DNA of 54,978 nucleotides, taken from Gnetum montanum. Taxonomy: Eukaryota; Streptophyta; Gnetopsida; Gnetales; Gnetaceae. Position 1 is the stretch's first letter. Each line of letters starts with the position of its first letter. The translations under genes were made by a program, and so were the position numbers. This document shows, in pieces, positions 11,253-21,829 of the stretch. The notes under the pieces were generated by a model. The model saw only the letters and a program-made list of their open reading frames with translations, was not told the origin of the DNA and did not search any database. The stretch covers positions 2,601-57,578 of the forward strand of contig MNCI01001302.1 of assembly GCA_015680685.1 (NCBI GenBank), written 5' to 3'.

Positions 11253-11550
11253 AAATTGAAGGGAAAATTGGAGGAAAGATGAAAGGTCACACCAAGAAGC
11301 TATAAATGAGAGTCCAAGGCTTAATTTTGGGCATGAAAAAGAGAGAAGAAGAAGAGAGAGTGAGAGGCAAGGAAGAGTACTTGAGAGAGGTTGAGATAAT
11401 CTCTTATAAGTGTCTTTTCTTAAGCTTTAGCTCCATTGTTAGTAATTGAGGATTGAAGGAGACATGTGTGGCCTTTAAGATCCTTGGAAGAGGTTTGAGT
11501 TGAGCTTGGCTCCTCACCTTTTATGTAATTTTCTGCATATTGAGATTTTT
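11253..11550. other. GA-rich interval between two copia LTRs
   Basis: This contains a purine-rich run at about 11328-11390 (repeated GAGA and GAAGAAG). No gene or element border could be assigned. It may be unrelated flanking DNA or the outer end of the next LTR. Confidence 0.3.
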
Positions 11551-12100
11551 CTTATAAAAAGGAGGAATTTTCTCCAATTCAATGTCTTGTTCTTACTTCT
11601 AAGTCGAATTTTTCTTAGAAGGCTTGTGAAATGGGTCCTTTTAGGATTTATTAAGTTAGGCTCCACATCACAATATATCTTGGGGAAAATCTAGAGAAAC
11701 TCCAACAACAAACAATCTCCTAGATCATTATCAACTCAAAGAGAATTACATAAGTACAATGGATAAGAGAGAATGGGAAGGTAGATAGCACAAGGATGAA
11801 AGAAAAATAAAATTCATGCATAGCCTTCACGACCTTCTTGTAATCATATTTATAGTGCGAGATGGATATCCACATGTAGTATTAACTAAATGTAAACTAG
11901 ACATTAACAACAACAAATTGACTAGAGATAAATAATAGTTTACATTGATTACACTAAAGATATCTACAATTAAAAATATAACAATATAGTATATTATAAC
12001 ATAATTATTGTAACAACATAATTATAAAAAGATAGCACTTGTAACTAAAGATAACTGTATTTGAGCTTATGTAGATAGTAGTTTGCCTTCGCCTTACTCA
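11550..12100 (-). repeat. 3' LTR of a second copia element (left end uncertain)
   Basis: On the minus strand it starts TGAGTAAGG at 12100, right after a PPT. It has a very AT-rich U3, a TATA box (CTATAAATATG) at about 11846-11856, and a U5-like block (GGAGTTTCTCTAGATTTTCC) near 11680-11705. The RNase H remnant upstream on the same strand supports its identity. The left end was not fixed. Confidence 0.6.
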
Positions 12101-12102
12101 TA

Positions 12103-12118
12103 ATTCTCCCTCTTTAAG
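12103..12118 (-). promoter_or_regulatory. Polypurine tract of the second copia
   Basis: The minus strand reads TTAAAGAGGGAGAAT just before the LTR start TGAGTAAGG. This is the usual plus-strand primer position in LTR retrotransposons. Confidence 0.65.
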
Positions 12119-12309
12119 GTAAAGCTTCCATGAAGCTTGATATAAACCTTAGATGGTATCACCTTCCATAACACCAATAACTATTTAACACTATAAAAAT
12201 TTTTCCATATATAATTATTTTGTCATCATATAAGTAGAATTATCTTTTGTCTTAATTTTTCCTAGAAAAATACTTTGCTCATCTATTAGATTTCTAATAT
12301 AATGATACT

Positions 12310-12767
12310 ATATTTCTATATTTTTTTTCTATAATGGAAAGTGAGATTCTAGGATATGTAAATTGCAATTTGGTTATCATAGCCAATTTTTACAAGCTTC
12401 TTATGAGTCCTAAGTTCAACCACTAATCTTTCAAGTCATATTACTTCTTAACTAGCTAGGTTTGCAATAACATATTTTGCTTAGTAGTAGACTGATATAC
12501 ACAACACTACAATTGGATTTTTCATGAGATAGCACCACCAAAGATATTAAATACATATCCACTAGTAGATTTTCTATTGTCTAAATCCCCACCTTAGTCA
12601 TCGTCCACATAGCCATGTAGAATAGATGAATCATTTTGATAATAGATACTAAAGATCACAGTATTGTTTACCTAGATTAGACATATACCTATTTAGTTTT
12701 CCAACAATGTAGGAAATATTAGATCTAGTATTGACCATCACATACATCAAACTACCCACAATACTAG
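12310..12767 (-). pseudogene. copia RT C-terminus / RNase H remnant
   Basis: The minus strand encodes the end of a Ty1/copia polyprotein: GSLMYVMV, a YVDDD-GGDLDNRKSTSGYVF block (the RNase H hallmark DxDxxxxxxxRKSTSGY) and STTKQN. Several stops interrupt it. The upstream residues KIPYAS lie on the far side of the solo LTR at 13595-13616, so the gene was split by that insertion. The order RNase H, PPT, LTR is the normal one. Confidence 0.8.
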
Positions 12768-13594
12768 TGATGAGCCACGATATCGCATCCACGATATCGC
12801 ATCCACGATATCGCATCCACCACATGATATTGCATACGTGATATTGCGTCCTGCCTCATTGTCTATAAATAAGAAGTGGTGCCCTTTGTTCCAAGGAGTT
12901 AGAGTTAGACCCTTAGCCAAACTCTTGTAGTTTTACCATTTCAGAGTTAGAATAATTTCCATGTGCCCATAGTAGAAGTCATAGAGTAAACGGATCTTTA
13001 TTCGAGCAAATTGTACCTAAGTACACATTTGTGTGCGGCAATAAAGACGAACTTTATGATAAACCTTGCAGCATATGGATTAAGCTAATTAGTAATTAAT
13101 TATGGTTGAATGTTTAATGCTTTCCTAGTTAATTAATCTCTCTCTCAACCTTTGACTCTCTTAGTTAAGTGCACTCAGTACGACCGCTTCGAGCATGCGT
13201 GTGGCGCTTGGTAACCCAGTAACGACTAGTGTTTGGTAATCCCAGCAGCGTTGCACTAGTTCAAGATGTGTACGGCAAGTGGGAACAGATACTGGTGTTA
13301 GGAACAATTAAAACTTAGTTAGTGAATAGTTAATGTAAGTTAGTCACTTAGTTCTCCTTACCTTCCATTATTAGCATAAGACATTAAAAAGATAAAAGTT
13401 ATAAAAATCATATACCTCAAGCTTACTTAACCATACAACTGTGACAATACAAGTAAGTTTGGGAAGACAACAATTGATTAACCCTTAGTGTTCCATTAGG
13501 GCACGTAAGCACTTAGTCCTTGGAGTTCGACTGGATCACGCGTGAAACACTCATATTCGTATGGTTGAGTGTGGGGGTACCTCACCACTCATCA
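12768..13594 (+). mobile_element. Solo Ty3 LTR with perfect target duplication
   Basis: An 827-bp LTR beginning TGATGAG and ending ACTCATCA is flanked on both sides by ACTAG (12763-12767 and 13595-13599). It sits inside a copia RT codon run: residues on either side rejoin once the LTR and one ACTAG are ignored. It has a U3 array, a TATA box (CTATAAATAAG) at about 12863-12873, and an AATAAAG block near 13041. There is no PBS or internal sequence on either side. It shares its termini and 3' half with the LTRs of elements B, C, E and F. Confidence 0.9.
12775..12851 (+). repeat. 14-bp tandem U3 boxes, CCACGATATCGCAT
   Basis: Three exact 14-bp copies (12775-12788, 12789-12802, 12803-12816) are followed by two degenerate ones (TGATATTGCAT and GTGATATTGCGTCC). 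The array ends about 12 bp before the TATA box, as a proximal enhancer would. The core ATATCG with GTCC also occurs in the internal promoter of element A. Confidence 0.85.
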
Positions 13595-13941
13595 ACTAGC
13601 ATATGGAATTTTTATAATAAACTAATGGAATTTTCACTCATGCATTTTTTCCTCCTTTTTTGTTCAATTGAAAGTTTCAGAAGGTGTAGTTACCAACTTA
13701 TAACTAGCTTACAATCTTTCATATTAAATTTTTCCAACATATGCAAATTTTCCAAGCTGCACCCTATTTCATTAAGTTTTCATGCCCAAATATTATTTAT
13801 GTAGCACAAAGATTTTTTCTAATCTCAAATTGAGAAAATATTTTTCTTAATTTTATGTATGCCACTAATTTTACATTTTTTTATTAACATGTATGTTACA
13901 TATAGAAATACAATGATATTTTTTATCTGTACTCTGAACAT

Positions 13942-14084
13942 ACATATACAAGTCCTCCAAGCTTACACTAACACATTTTAGCATACATAAAAGTCATCTA
14001 CGCTTATGCCAAGACTTTTGATATACAAGTCAAATAGGCTAAATCTAAGACTTTTCATATACAAGTCCCATCAGCTAAAGTCAA
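13942..14084 (+). repeat. Four-copy repeat of about 38 bp upstream of the pararetrovirus primer site
   Basis: Imperfect copies with the core CATATACAAGTC followed by a GCTTA/GCTAAA block start at 13942, 13982, 14020 and 14056. The spacing is 40, 38 and 36 bp. The copies lie just before the primer site, in the part of a caulimovirid genome that holds the promoter and leader. Confidence 0.65.
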
Positions 14085-14106
14085 GTCTCTTAATAGTCTT
14101 TCGAGC

Positions 14107-14117
14107 TATCAGAGCCA
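14107..14117 (+). other. tRNA-Met primer site of the pararetrovirus
   Basis: TATCAGAGCCA matches 11 bases of the standard plant tRNA-iMet complement (TGGTATCAGAGCCA). It stands upstream of the movement-protein frame, where caulimovirids begin minus-strand synthesis. Confidence 0.75.
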
Positions 14118-14467
14118 AGTTCATGTCGTAGTAAGAACATGGAGGCCATGCATGGCATAAGGCATGCAATGAAGTTGATGAACAAGCATGAGTAAGTCAT
14201 GCAATAAGAAAAAATATATCAGACCCACTACAAACAAGCATGGCAACTAGCAGTTGACCATTATCAAGTTCTTCTAACCCATACATCTGACATTTATCAT
14301 AATTTTGTAGCACTTCATCCTATAGCACAATGGCTCCTATTTTGAAACAAAGATAGATTTACCATATGCGCAAGTTATCTCCCTTAGAGTCTTTATCATC
14401 TATGCACTTCTTGGAATGTGAATTAGAAATAAGTAGATCAGGTTTATGACTAGTTGCCCTCTCATTT

Positions 14468-14890
14468 TTAACCCCTGATGAGGTAAGGAAATGGATTACA
14501 TTAGGTTATAACTACATCCATATAGTAGAACTTGATGTGCACATCCACCCTCATTTCAACTATTGCCTAAAGAACCCCTACTAGATTGCCCTAGTAGATC
14601 AGAGATTCAAAACTTTTAAAGATGTTTTAATCACCTAGGCTAAAGGCCACCTTGAATTAGATGCCCTGGTAGTCACCTTACCTAACTTTATTCTTTCACT
14701 TAGAGATAGGAATTTATTTAACAGTATTATGATAATTACATATATTCCATTAGATATGAAGTGTGGAAGTGTGTATGCAACGATAGGAACTAGATTAGTT
14801 TTTAAGCTTTTTGATAGTATTAGTTATTACCCTTTGCAGAATAGTCAATATCATGTGGAACATCTAATATTGAGTATGGATCTACTTTAA
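14468..14890 (+). pseudogene. Caulimovirid movement protein remnant
   Basis: The frame reads through with only two internal TAG codons (14582-14584 and 14636-14638). It begins with a PDEVRKW block, continues with a VDQRF block and an LPNFILSLRDRNLF block, then MKCGSVYATIG. This order of motifs fits the 30K-type movement protein of Caulimoviridae (Pfam MP, PF01107), which opens plasmodesmata for virus spread. It is first in the gene order, as in related viruses. The start codon is not clear, and further degraded coding sequence may extend back to about 14130. Confidence 0.75.
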
Positions 14891-14899
14891 ATACTGAAG

Positions 14900-17200
14900 A
14901 CCTCCCAATCCATACACTCTATCCCTAGTTGGATGATACCCTAGATGATTTTTATGATCACATTTTCCCAAAAATATCAAGCCATAACTTAGGAAAGAAA
15001 TTTTACAAAGTTAAACTTAAGACACCTAAGTTTATAAAAACAGATCCATTCTCCTCTCTTAAACAAGAAGAACCAAGCCATAGAAAGAAGATCATTTGAC
15101 CAACTAAAAATCCTTCTAATTTATTACCAACCCAAAGATCTTTTTGCCTCCCAAAACTAGAACTTCTTGAACAAGACTTAGAAACCAGGATGAGATGGAT
15201 ATTCAAGGAATTAAATATTACCTACAATGTGAATAAGATTCTAGGGAAATCCACAAATCCACAACCAGCTCAAAAAGTAGAAATCTTAGAAATCTCTGAT
15301 ATTTCTAAACCTTAGGAAAAAGGAAAAAGGATTCAACAAGAGTCAAACACCTCTGGATCTAAGTCTGAGGATCCTTTTAGATATGAACCTGAGAAATCAA
15401 AAGTTTGTCTACACACAATTGTAATCAAATAAGACCATCAGCATCACTACATTGAATGTGACTCTCTCCTAAAGATAGGGATGAACACTAGAGAAAAGGA
15501 ATCTAAAGAAAAACCCTCTACAAATGGATTCAAACCAAAGATAGAGCAAGCACATCAATGTTTCCAAAAGTTGTCCATAGAAGCTCCTCTAGATACAATT
15601 AGGCTCTAGAATTGGGCAAATAGTAAATAAGTTTATTAATTAGTGAAGCCTATGTAAACCAAAGTAACTTTGCAAAGAAAAATGAAAAAATAGAAAAAAT
15701 CACTCAAAAATTTAGAAAGTTAGAAAAGCAATGGATTCCTAAATAAACCACCTTAGGTATTTCCTCTAATATTACATATAAAATCCCAGAGTATGCAACC
15801 AATGTCGATTCCTCTAGATCTCAACAAAAATCCCATAAGCCAAAGTACACTAGGGAACAAAAGGAAAAAACTATGATCAACACAAATGCAAAATATTCCA
15901 TGGTAGTTGATTCAGAAGATAATAAAACCTAGTTAGATTCTAAAAAGAAAATTTCGTTAAAAACCCTAAAGTATATATACAAGCACCAGAACATTAACAA
16001 AAGATCTTGACTAGACAAATTAGTGAACAAGACCCAAAGATCAATATGGATAAATGTTCATTTCCGCAAAGACAAACTATCATCGATAAGATCACAAGAT
16101 TTTTTGATAAACAAGCCATTCTTGACAAAAAGATGATTAAACATGCCAAACAAAATTGTGTATTCAAATTTGTAGGAAACTTGCGTGGATGGTGAAATCA
16201 AATTGACAGAGATATTAAAAGAAAGTTACTATCTAGACCATCAATTTTGTTTTTGAATGCCATTACCAAAGAATTTTTAGGTAATAAAGATAGTTATATA
16301 GATTTATGTATAGCAATGTACTTTGCAGCTAAATTAGATAGGATACAAGATGTTACTCCATTTTTAGATCAAATGGAAGACTAGTACTACAGAGGTAAGT
16401 TGACACATGATAGAGCTACTAAAGAACATTTACTAGAAGCTCTACCATGATTGTTCAATGAAAAGTACCAACAGGAAATTATCATAATAGGACCTTAGAA
16501 GATATGAGTTTTAGCTATATTAGACAACTGATCTCAATATCATAATAGGACCTTAGAAGACTTATGACATGATCTCAATGCCCAATCAGTTATGAAGTAG
16601 ATTAATCATAAATTAGGTAGATCATTTTGTAAACCCATATGTCTAGAAGATCAGTGGAAAACCCAAAAGTGAATTAATAGGGAAAAGGATTCTTGTTGCT
16701 CCAAATCTAGATATCGATCTCAACAATAAAAGCAATCCTATAGATGACATAAATAGGCTTCAAGACAAAAACCATTGGTCCAACATTCCCATCCTTTTAG
16801 AGGAATGTTCAAATGCCACAAACAAAAGCTTCCTAAGGGAAGCATTAAATGTTCCATATGTCAAGGAAATCACTTTGCTCATAATTGCCCCCAAAAAGAT
16901 AAACATTCCTAATAAGTAAATTTTATTCAGCATTACAATCTATCAAAACAATATTATGAGCTCACATGGGATCCTACAATATCCTTTGAACCTAGAGATA
17001 TCTATATTAAATCTGATGAATTCTCCAATAATTCTATTAGTGATCCTGAACCTTCTTTTGAGGAGGGAGGAGGAGGAGCTAGTGATGATTCTGATGTAGT
17101 TTATTTTCACATGAATCAAGGACATAGCCAACACCCTTTTAGATGTAGAGGTACTTAGAAACCTACCTTCTCATGATTCCATGCTATCCCAAAACCAAAG
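14900..17200 (+). pseudogene. Caulimovirid coat protein region with CCHC finger
   Basis: A Lys/Glu/Ser-rich N-terminal stretch (15000-15900) is followed by a more ordered block (16007-16450, with FKFVGNLRGW, then ITKEFLG) that looks like a caulimovirid capsid core. A basic region leads to a finger, CSICQGNHFAHNC, at 16850-16888, the CxxCxxxHxxxxC nucleic-acid-binding motif typical of this protein. An acidic tail with an EEGGGGA run follows at about 17050-17085. At least ten stops and several frameshifts are present. A short near-duplicate (CATAATAGGACCTTAGAAGA) occurs at 16483-16502 and again at about 16540-16559. Confidence 0.7.
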
Positions 17201-17339
17201 CACAACAATATCTTTGACACTAGCTCCAGACCCTATAGAAAGGGATCCTACCTATAAAATCATAAAACATCAACTCTACAAACTAGAAAAATAATTAGAT
17301 GAACAATCTAATGATGATATAAATAATATTATGCATTAA

Positions 17340-18092
17340 AAAGAAAAATAAAATACAAGCACAAAAAGCTAGATGATTTGATTAAACTAGTCCAACACCC
17401 AATACCCAATAAGGATGACCTTTCTCAAACGCTCTTACATACTAATGTCTATTCAAAGCTTGATCTAAAATTTGACTTCTGGAAAATATAGGTTCATACT
17501 CAAGATAGATGGAAAAAAACCTTTAGCATCCTAGGAGGACTTTATGAATGGACTATCTTACCATTTGAAATTAAAATACCACCATCTATCTTCCAACAAT
17601 GCATGAATGGAATCTTCAAATAGTATCCTTTAATCATGGTTTATATCGATGATATTTTAGTAATGAGTAAAACCCCTCAAGAACACCTAGGACATTTAGA
17701 ATTATTCTAAAAACTTATACATGAAAATGAGTTGGTATTATCCCATACTAAGATGCAAATCACAAAAGACAACATTGAATTTCTAAGATTACACATAACA
17801 CAAGGAACCATAGCATTACAAAGCCACATCTTAGAGGCTATAAAGAATTTCCTAATGAGCTTAGATACAAGACCGAACTTCAAAGGTTTTTGGGATGTAT
17901 TAATTATGTTTCAAGTTTTTACAAACATCTTGCACAAGATAGGAAAATTCTAAATGAACAACTAGGCCTAGATCCTTCCCCATGGTCTCTAATCCACACT
18001 CAAACTGCCTCATGAATAATGTAGTAATATGTCAATCTCCCAAAACTCCAACTTCGTACAGATGAAAAAATCATTATTGAGATAGATGCCTT
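17340..18092 (+). pseudogene. Caulimovirid reverse transcriptase remnant, cut in RNase H
   Basis: The recognisable RT core is YSKLDL, then GGLYEW (GLYEW at 17537-17551), then LPFEIK, then YIDD at 17642-17653 with ILVMSK after it, and later a LRLHITQG block. The GLYEW motif separates caulimovirids and badnavirus-like RTs from Ty3 elements. The palm aspartates are still encoded, but TAG/TAA stops break the frame. The first residues of RNase H (IIEIDA) end at 18090, where the sequence switches to element B gag. The upstream protease with its DTG/DSG motif was not found. Confidence 0.85.
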
Positions 18093-18759
18093 GATCTAAT
18101 TAGAAATAGCATGAGTTAACATCATGGTAGGAATTTGAGGTAGTGTTTAGTTTGTAGGACACTTGAATGTATGTGATGTAGAGGATGAGGGTGTTGGAGA
18201 TACAAGGTAACCAACTACATTAGGTTGTGAGGGTTTTGGAGTACTCTTGAATCAGAAAATGGTCATTTCATAGATCAATTATCCAAACCACTCAGTTGGA
18301 AGGCCAATTGTAAATTCACAACCCTTGTAGCATTTTGTGGCTACAACTATGGGGGAATTTCACTCTACATGAATGGAGTAGGAGGTACCCAGGTAGAGGA
18401 CAAAGGGATCTGTGTAGAAAGATGCGGATGGTGGTATGGATATGGATGCTTTCCTCGAGTAGATGGTGAATGAGTTTAATTGTACTCTTGAGGATAATAG
18501 TGATGTTGGAAAGAGGCATCGCTTGTAGAGCTTCATGGAGAAATGGGTTGCTAAACATAGTACCTATATGGATCTGATTCCCTATAAGGGTACTATTTTC
18601 TTGGTAGTGGCATTCCCCATGATTGGGATTAGTTCCACTATTGGTATTTCTCATATGGTTATGGTGGAGCTCCACTTGGATAATAAGCTTGTTGTTACTA
18701 GTGGAACTTCCTTAGATTACCTTGAGGATAAGGCAATCATCTAGGTGCTTACCTATGTG

Positions 18760-20587
18760 CTAGTCAAGGATTTAGCACGTACACTCTAGACTCTTGTAAG
18801 TGTGAAACCACAGGGCAGCATTCCTTTGGATGTTCATATTGACAAATGTCACAATTAGTATCATCATTAGAGTCTATCTCCACAACTTCTTCTACTACTA
18901 CAACCTTGCCCTTACCTCTCTAATAGGCATGTTCAGCTTCTTTCAACCTCCTGTGGTCACAATCACCATTTTGCTCTTTGGATGATTTAGCAATTTTCAT
19001 AGTAGTTTTGAACTTTTCATCCAAAGAGTCCCATAATTTTTCAGCCTTTTCCAAAATTTTAGAAATAGATTTTTGAATAGACAAGGTTTTCCTATTCAGC
19101 ACTTCATTGAGTGGTAACTCCTCCTTGTCAAAGAATCAAACCTCCCTTTTTCTTATGGAAGAATCTCAATTATACTCTTTTGCACTTTCTCTTTTTTACA
19201 ACTCACCTTCTTCTTTTGCTACCTACTCTATCAACCTTTATATCTGATGAGCTATCAGTTCATATAGTCTTCCTTGGGTATAAACCCCAAGAGTTCTTTT
19301 GGTTTCTACTTTGAGCCCATCTATGATGTGGTGGAGTTATTCCCTCTAAGAATAACAATGGCTAGGGCATCATTGTATGAGAGAATAATATCTGCCTATG
19401 GTGGCATCCAAGGATTCATGTGTTCCCTATTTCTAGCCTTGGATTTGCCTCCTCAGATTAGACACCCTGGAGTATGTCTAGTATTTGTCACTAAATAACT
19501 CTAGCATTGTACTCCATCGATTGATAGATTCCAACTCTAAGGACTAGTACCAACTTTCAGCCTCTTTGATGAGTATCCTAGGGAAGAGTTTGATTTTCTA
19601 CCAATCATTTTCAATGTTCTACAAGGCACAAGCATTATGGAAAGCTTGCAAATGCATCTACAAATCAATGTTATATCCCCCCTCAAATCTTAAAGTATTG
19701 TTCATGTATAATCACTTGATCTGACTACCTTTCACATGCCTAGTTGGAAACTTAACTACCTTTGCAATGTTAAGCATGCTTCAAGTGGCTAACGAAGGCT
19801 CATCATCATCATTATTATGTTGTCACTAGTGATGTCCTCTATTACCCCTTTAATTATTTTGGGCATGGTGGTTAGTATTATTTTTCTATTGTGCACCTCC
19901 ATCATGATTATTCTTTTTGCGGCATCTTTCAAAATCAAAAGAACAAGAAGAAGAGGATGCAAATGAAGAGGAAAAAGAGGGAGAAGGACTACCACCATTA
20001 TGGTATCTACCAATTCCCCTTCATTTTTCATAGCCACGTTCATCAAATTTCTTATTATCTTGATGCTTGCCTGAGCCCCTACCTTGACTATCATCTTTGC
20101 CTAAACATGGAATGTTAATAATAGAATGTAGATTCAAGTTCACACCCCCATCATCAATAATGATGGGTGGATAATTTTCATGTTGGGAACCTTGAGAGAA
20201 AGGGCACTCATTATCATCTTAATTCAGTAGGAACAAGGGGTTGGTAAACCATTTTCCCTTCATAGACTCATGATGTTTCTCCTAATGTCAATCTCTCCTA
20301 CATTGTGTGTTAGTGGGATGGTAGTCCCAAAATTCATAACCTTGCACAATGTACTCCTCTTGTAGAGCATGGATGCCTACCTTCTTAATTATTTGAAGTA
20401 GCATCACAGGCACAAATCAATCGAGAGGCATTACAATGTTGCCTTCCATATCATGCCATCATAGCTGCTAATCTTGGTGTAGGATGAAGGTGAAGTTAGG
20501 CACATACTCATTTGGATGAGTATATCCCACTTTGCACTATTGTGGAATTGGTAGTTTGACATCTTTATGCTTACAGAAATAAGACAT
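18760..20587 (-). pseudogene. gag: gag remnant of element B
   Basis: The start ATG is at 20587 on the minus strand, about 140 bp after the PBS. The protein has an N-terminal part, then a Ser/Asn/His-rich low-complexity part (20094-19789), then the capsid core, then a CDICQYEHPKECC finger around 18850-18815. A Pro/Tyr/His-rich tail continues past this interval toward 18092. Numerous stops and frameshifts are present. It aligns with gag of element C. Confidence 0.7.
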
Positions 20588-20724
20588 TTTGCAAACAAGT
20601 AAAATATCAGTGTTCTTTTGTAATTCTATGTTGTTTGAGATTGGCATTGACCTTAGGTGTGTCTAGTGATATTAATAATGTTTACTAATCCTAAATAGTG
20701 CATGTTTTAACAAACATAGTCCTC

Positions 20725-20737
20725 AGTAATGGTGCCA
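20725..20737 (-). other. PBS of element B (tRNA-Asp type)
   Basis: Read on the minus strand, TGGCACCATTACT follows the LTR end. It is a decayed form of TGGCGCCGTTGCC, the complement of the plant tRNA-Asp 3' end, used by Athila-type elements. Confidence 0.7.
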
Positions 20738-20738
20738 A

Positions 20739-21655
20739 TGATGAGTGGTCTAGGTACCCCTATACCCAACCATATGAATCATGAAGTGTTCATGCATGAT
20801 CTAGTTGAATTCTGCGAACTCTATAATTTCCAATGCACTAGTCTAGGTAGTGAATCTTGCCCTAAGCTGGTTCGTTGTCTTCCCAATTACACTTGTAATG
20901 TACAAAGATATGGTTAAGTGTAATCAAGGCATATGATTTTTATCATTTTATGTTTTATGTTCTTTGGTAATTAAATAGAGAGATGAAGTATTTTAGTGGC
21001 TAATTTAATTTAACTACTTAAGTAGCCTTTAACTAGTCCTAACATAAGCATCCAATCCCACTTTTTGTACATGTTCTAAACCCACGTATCCACTACTAGG
21101 TTACCAAGCACTATGCTACTAGGTGCACCAAGCAATAATGCTATTGGAATTATCAAGAAAATACATGTTTATGCTCGAAGCAATCATACTTATGTACTTA
21201 ATCTATTTAGCTTAATCAATTAACTAATTTCTTAAAGCCTAATTTAGCTTAATTAATTACATATTTAATGAAAATGATGAATGCTAGAATAAAACAATTA
21301 AACTATTAAGAATGCTACAAGTTTTATCAAGAAGCTCGTCTTTATTTCCGTACACACTAGTGTGGTTTAGGTATAACAATCCTTGAATACACTTAATGAC
21401 TCCTATTGTGGGCACTTGGGAAAATATTCTAACTTTCAAATGTAAACACTATAAGCGTCTGGCTACTACTATGATTTGAATGCCCATAAACATGGTTGGG
21501 AGATTGTATTTATAGTTTTTGATATAATGCTATGTCAACGGGGCCCCATAGACATAGCAAATGCTACGTTGACACAACCCCATCAATAGGGAAACACCAT
21601 GTAAATGTGGCCCTGTCAATAGGGGCCAATCGACATGAGAATTTGACTCTCATCA
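20739..21655 (-). repeat. LTR shared by element C (3') and element B (5')
   Basis: Minus-strand LTR of 917 bp with termini TGATGAG and CTCATCA. A TATA box (CTATAAATACAATC) lies at 21502-21515. U3 boxes of the GGGGCC / GTTGAC type lie at 21534-21650. To its right is the 3' end of element C; to its left a PBS and gag follow directly, so it belongs to both. Confidence 0.8.
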
Positions 21656-21829
21656 TAGCCCCATGACTAAATGAAAACTTGTCCTTAAGTTCCTTTACAA
21701 AATTGAAAAGATATGGGATTATTTATTGACTCTTAACAAAACAAGCTAACTTGACAAAACTAAGTACCTAAGTGTGCAAATCGACAAATTACAAAAATTA
21801 TGATGTTCTTGATATAAAATTGAACATCA

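Larger units (their letters stand above)
13620..18092 (+). mobile_element. Endogenous pararetrovirus (Caulimoviridae-like), decayed
   Basis: In order: an AT-rich upstream region with repeats, a tRNA-Met-type primer site, a movement protein, a coat protein with CCHC finger, and a reverse transcriptase with the caulimovirid GLYEW motif. The segment ends at the first residues of RNase H. No LTRs flank it, as expected of an integrated pararetrovirus. Many stops and frameshifts show an old, inactive copy. The protease and the N-terminal part of RT are missing or unreadable between about 17200 and 17400. The right end is cut at about 18092, where element B gag sequence starts. Genus cannot be assigned by eye. 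Confidence 0.85.
18092..20737 (-). mobile_element. Element B: Ty3 5' internal region joined to the LTR at 20739
   Basis: This aligns along its whole length with the 5' internal part of element C (30832-33473): PBS, short leader, gag. It is cut at 18092 just before the protease region. Its 5' LTR is the one at 20739-21655, which is also at the 3' end of element C. Confidence 0.75.

Noticed and set aside
12775-12851. Short direct repeats as a possible CRISPR array
   Set aside because: The 14-bp units are head to tail with no spacers and lie in an LTR U3 just before a TATA box.
20739-21655. LTR at 20739 as only the 5' LTR of B with C ending elsewhere
   Set aside because: C's ORF-X runs into this LTR with the same spacing (about 130-180 bp) as F's ORF-X into its 3' LTR, so it serves C as well.
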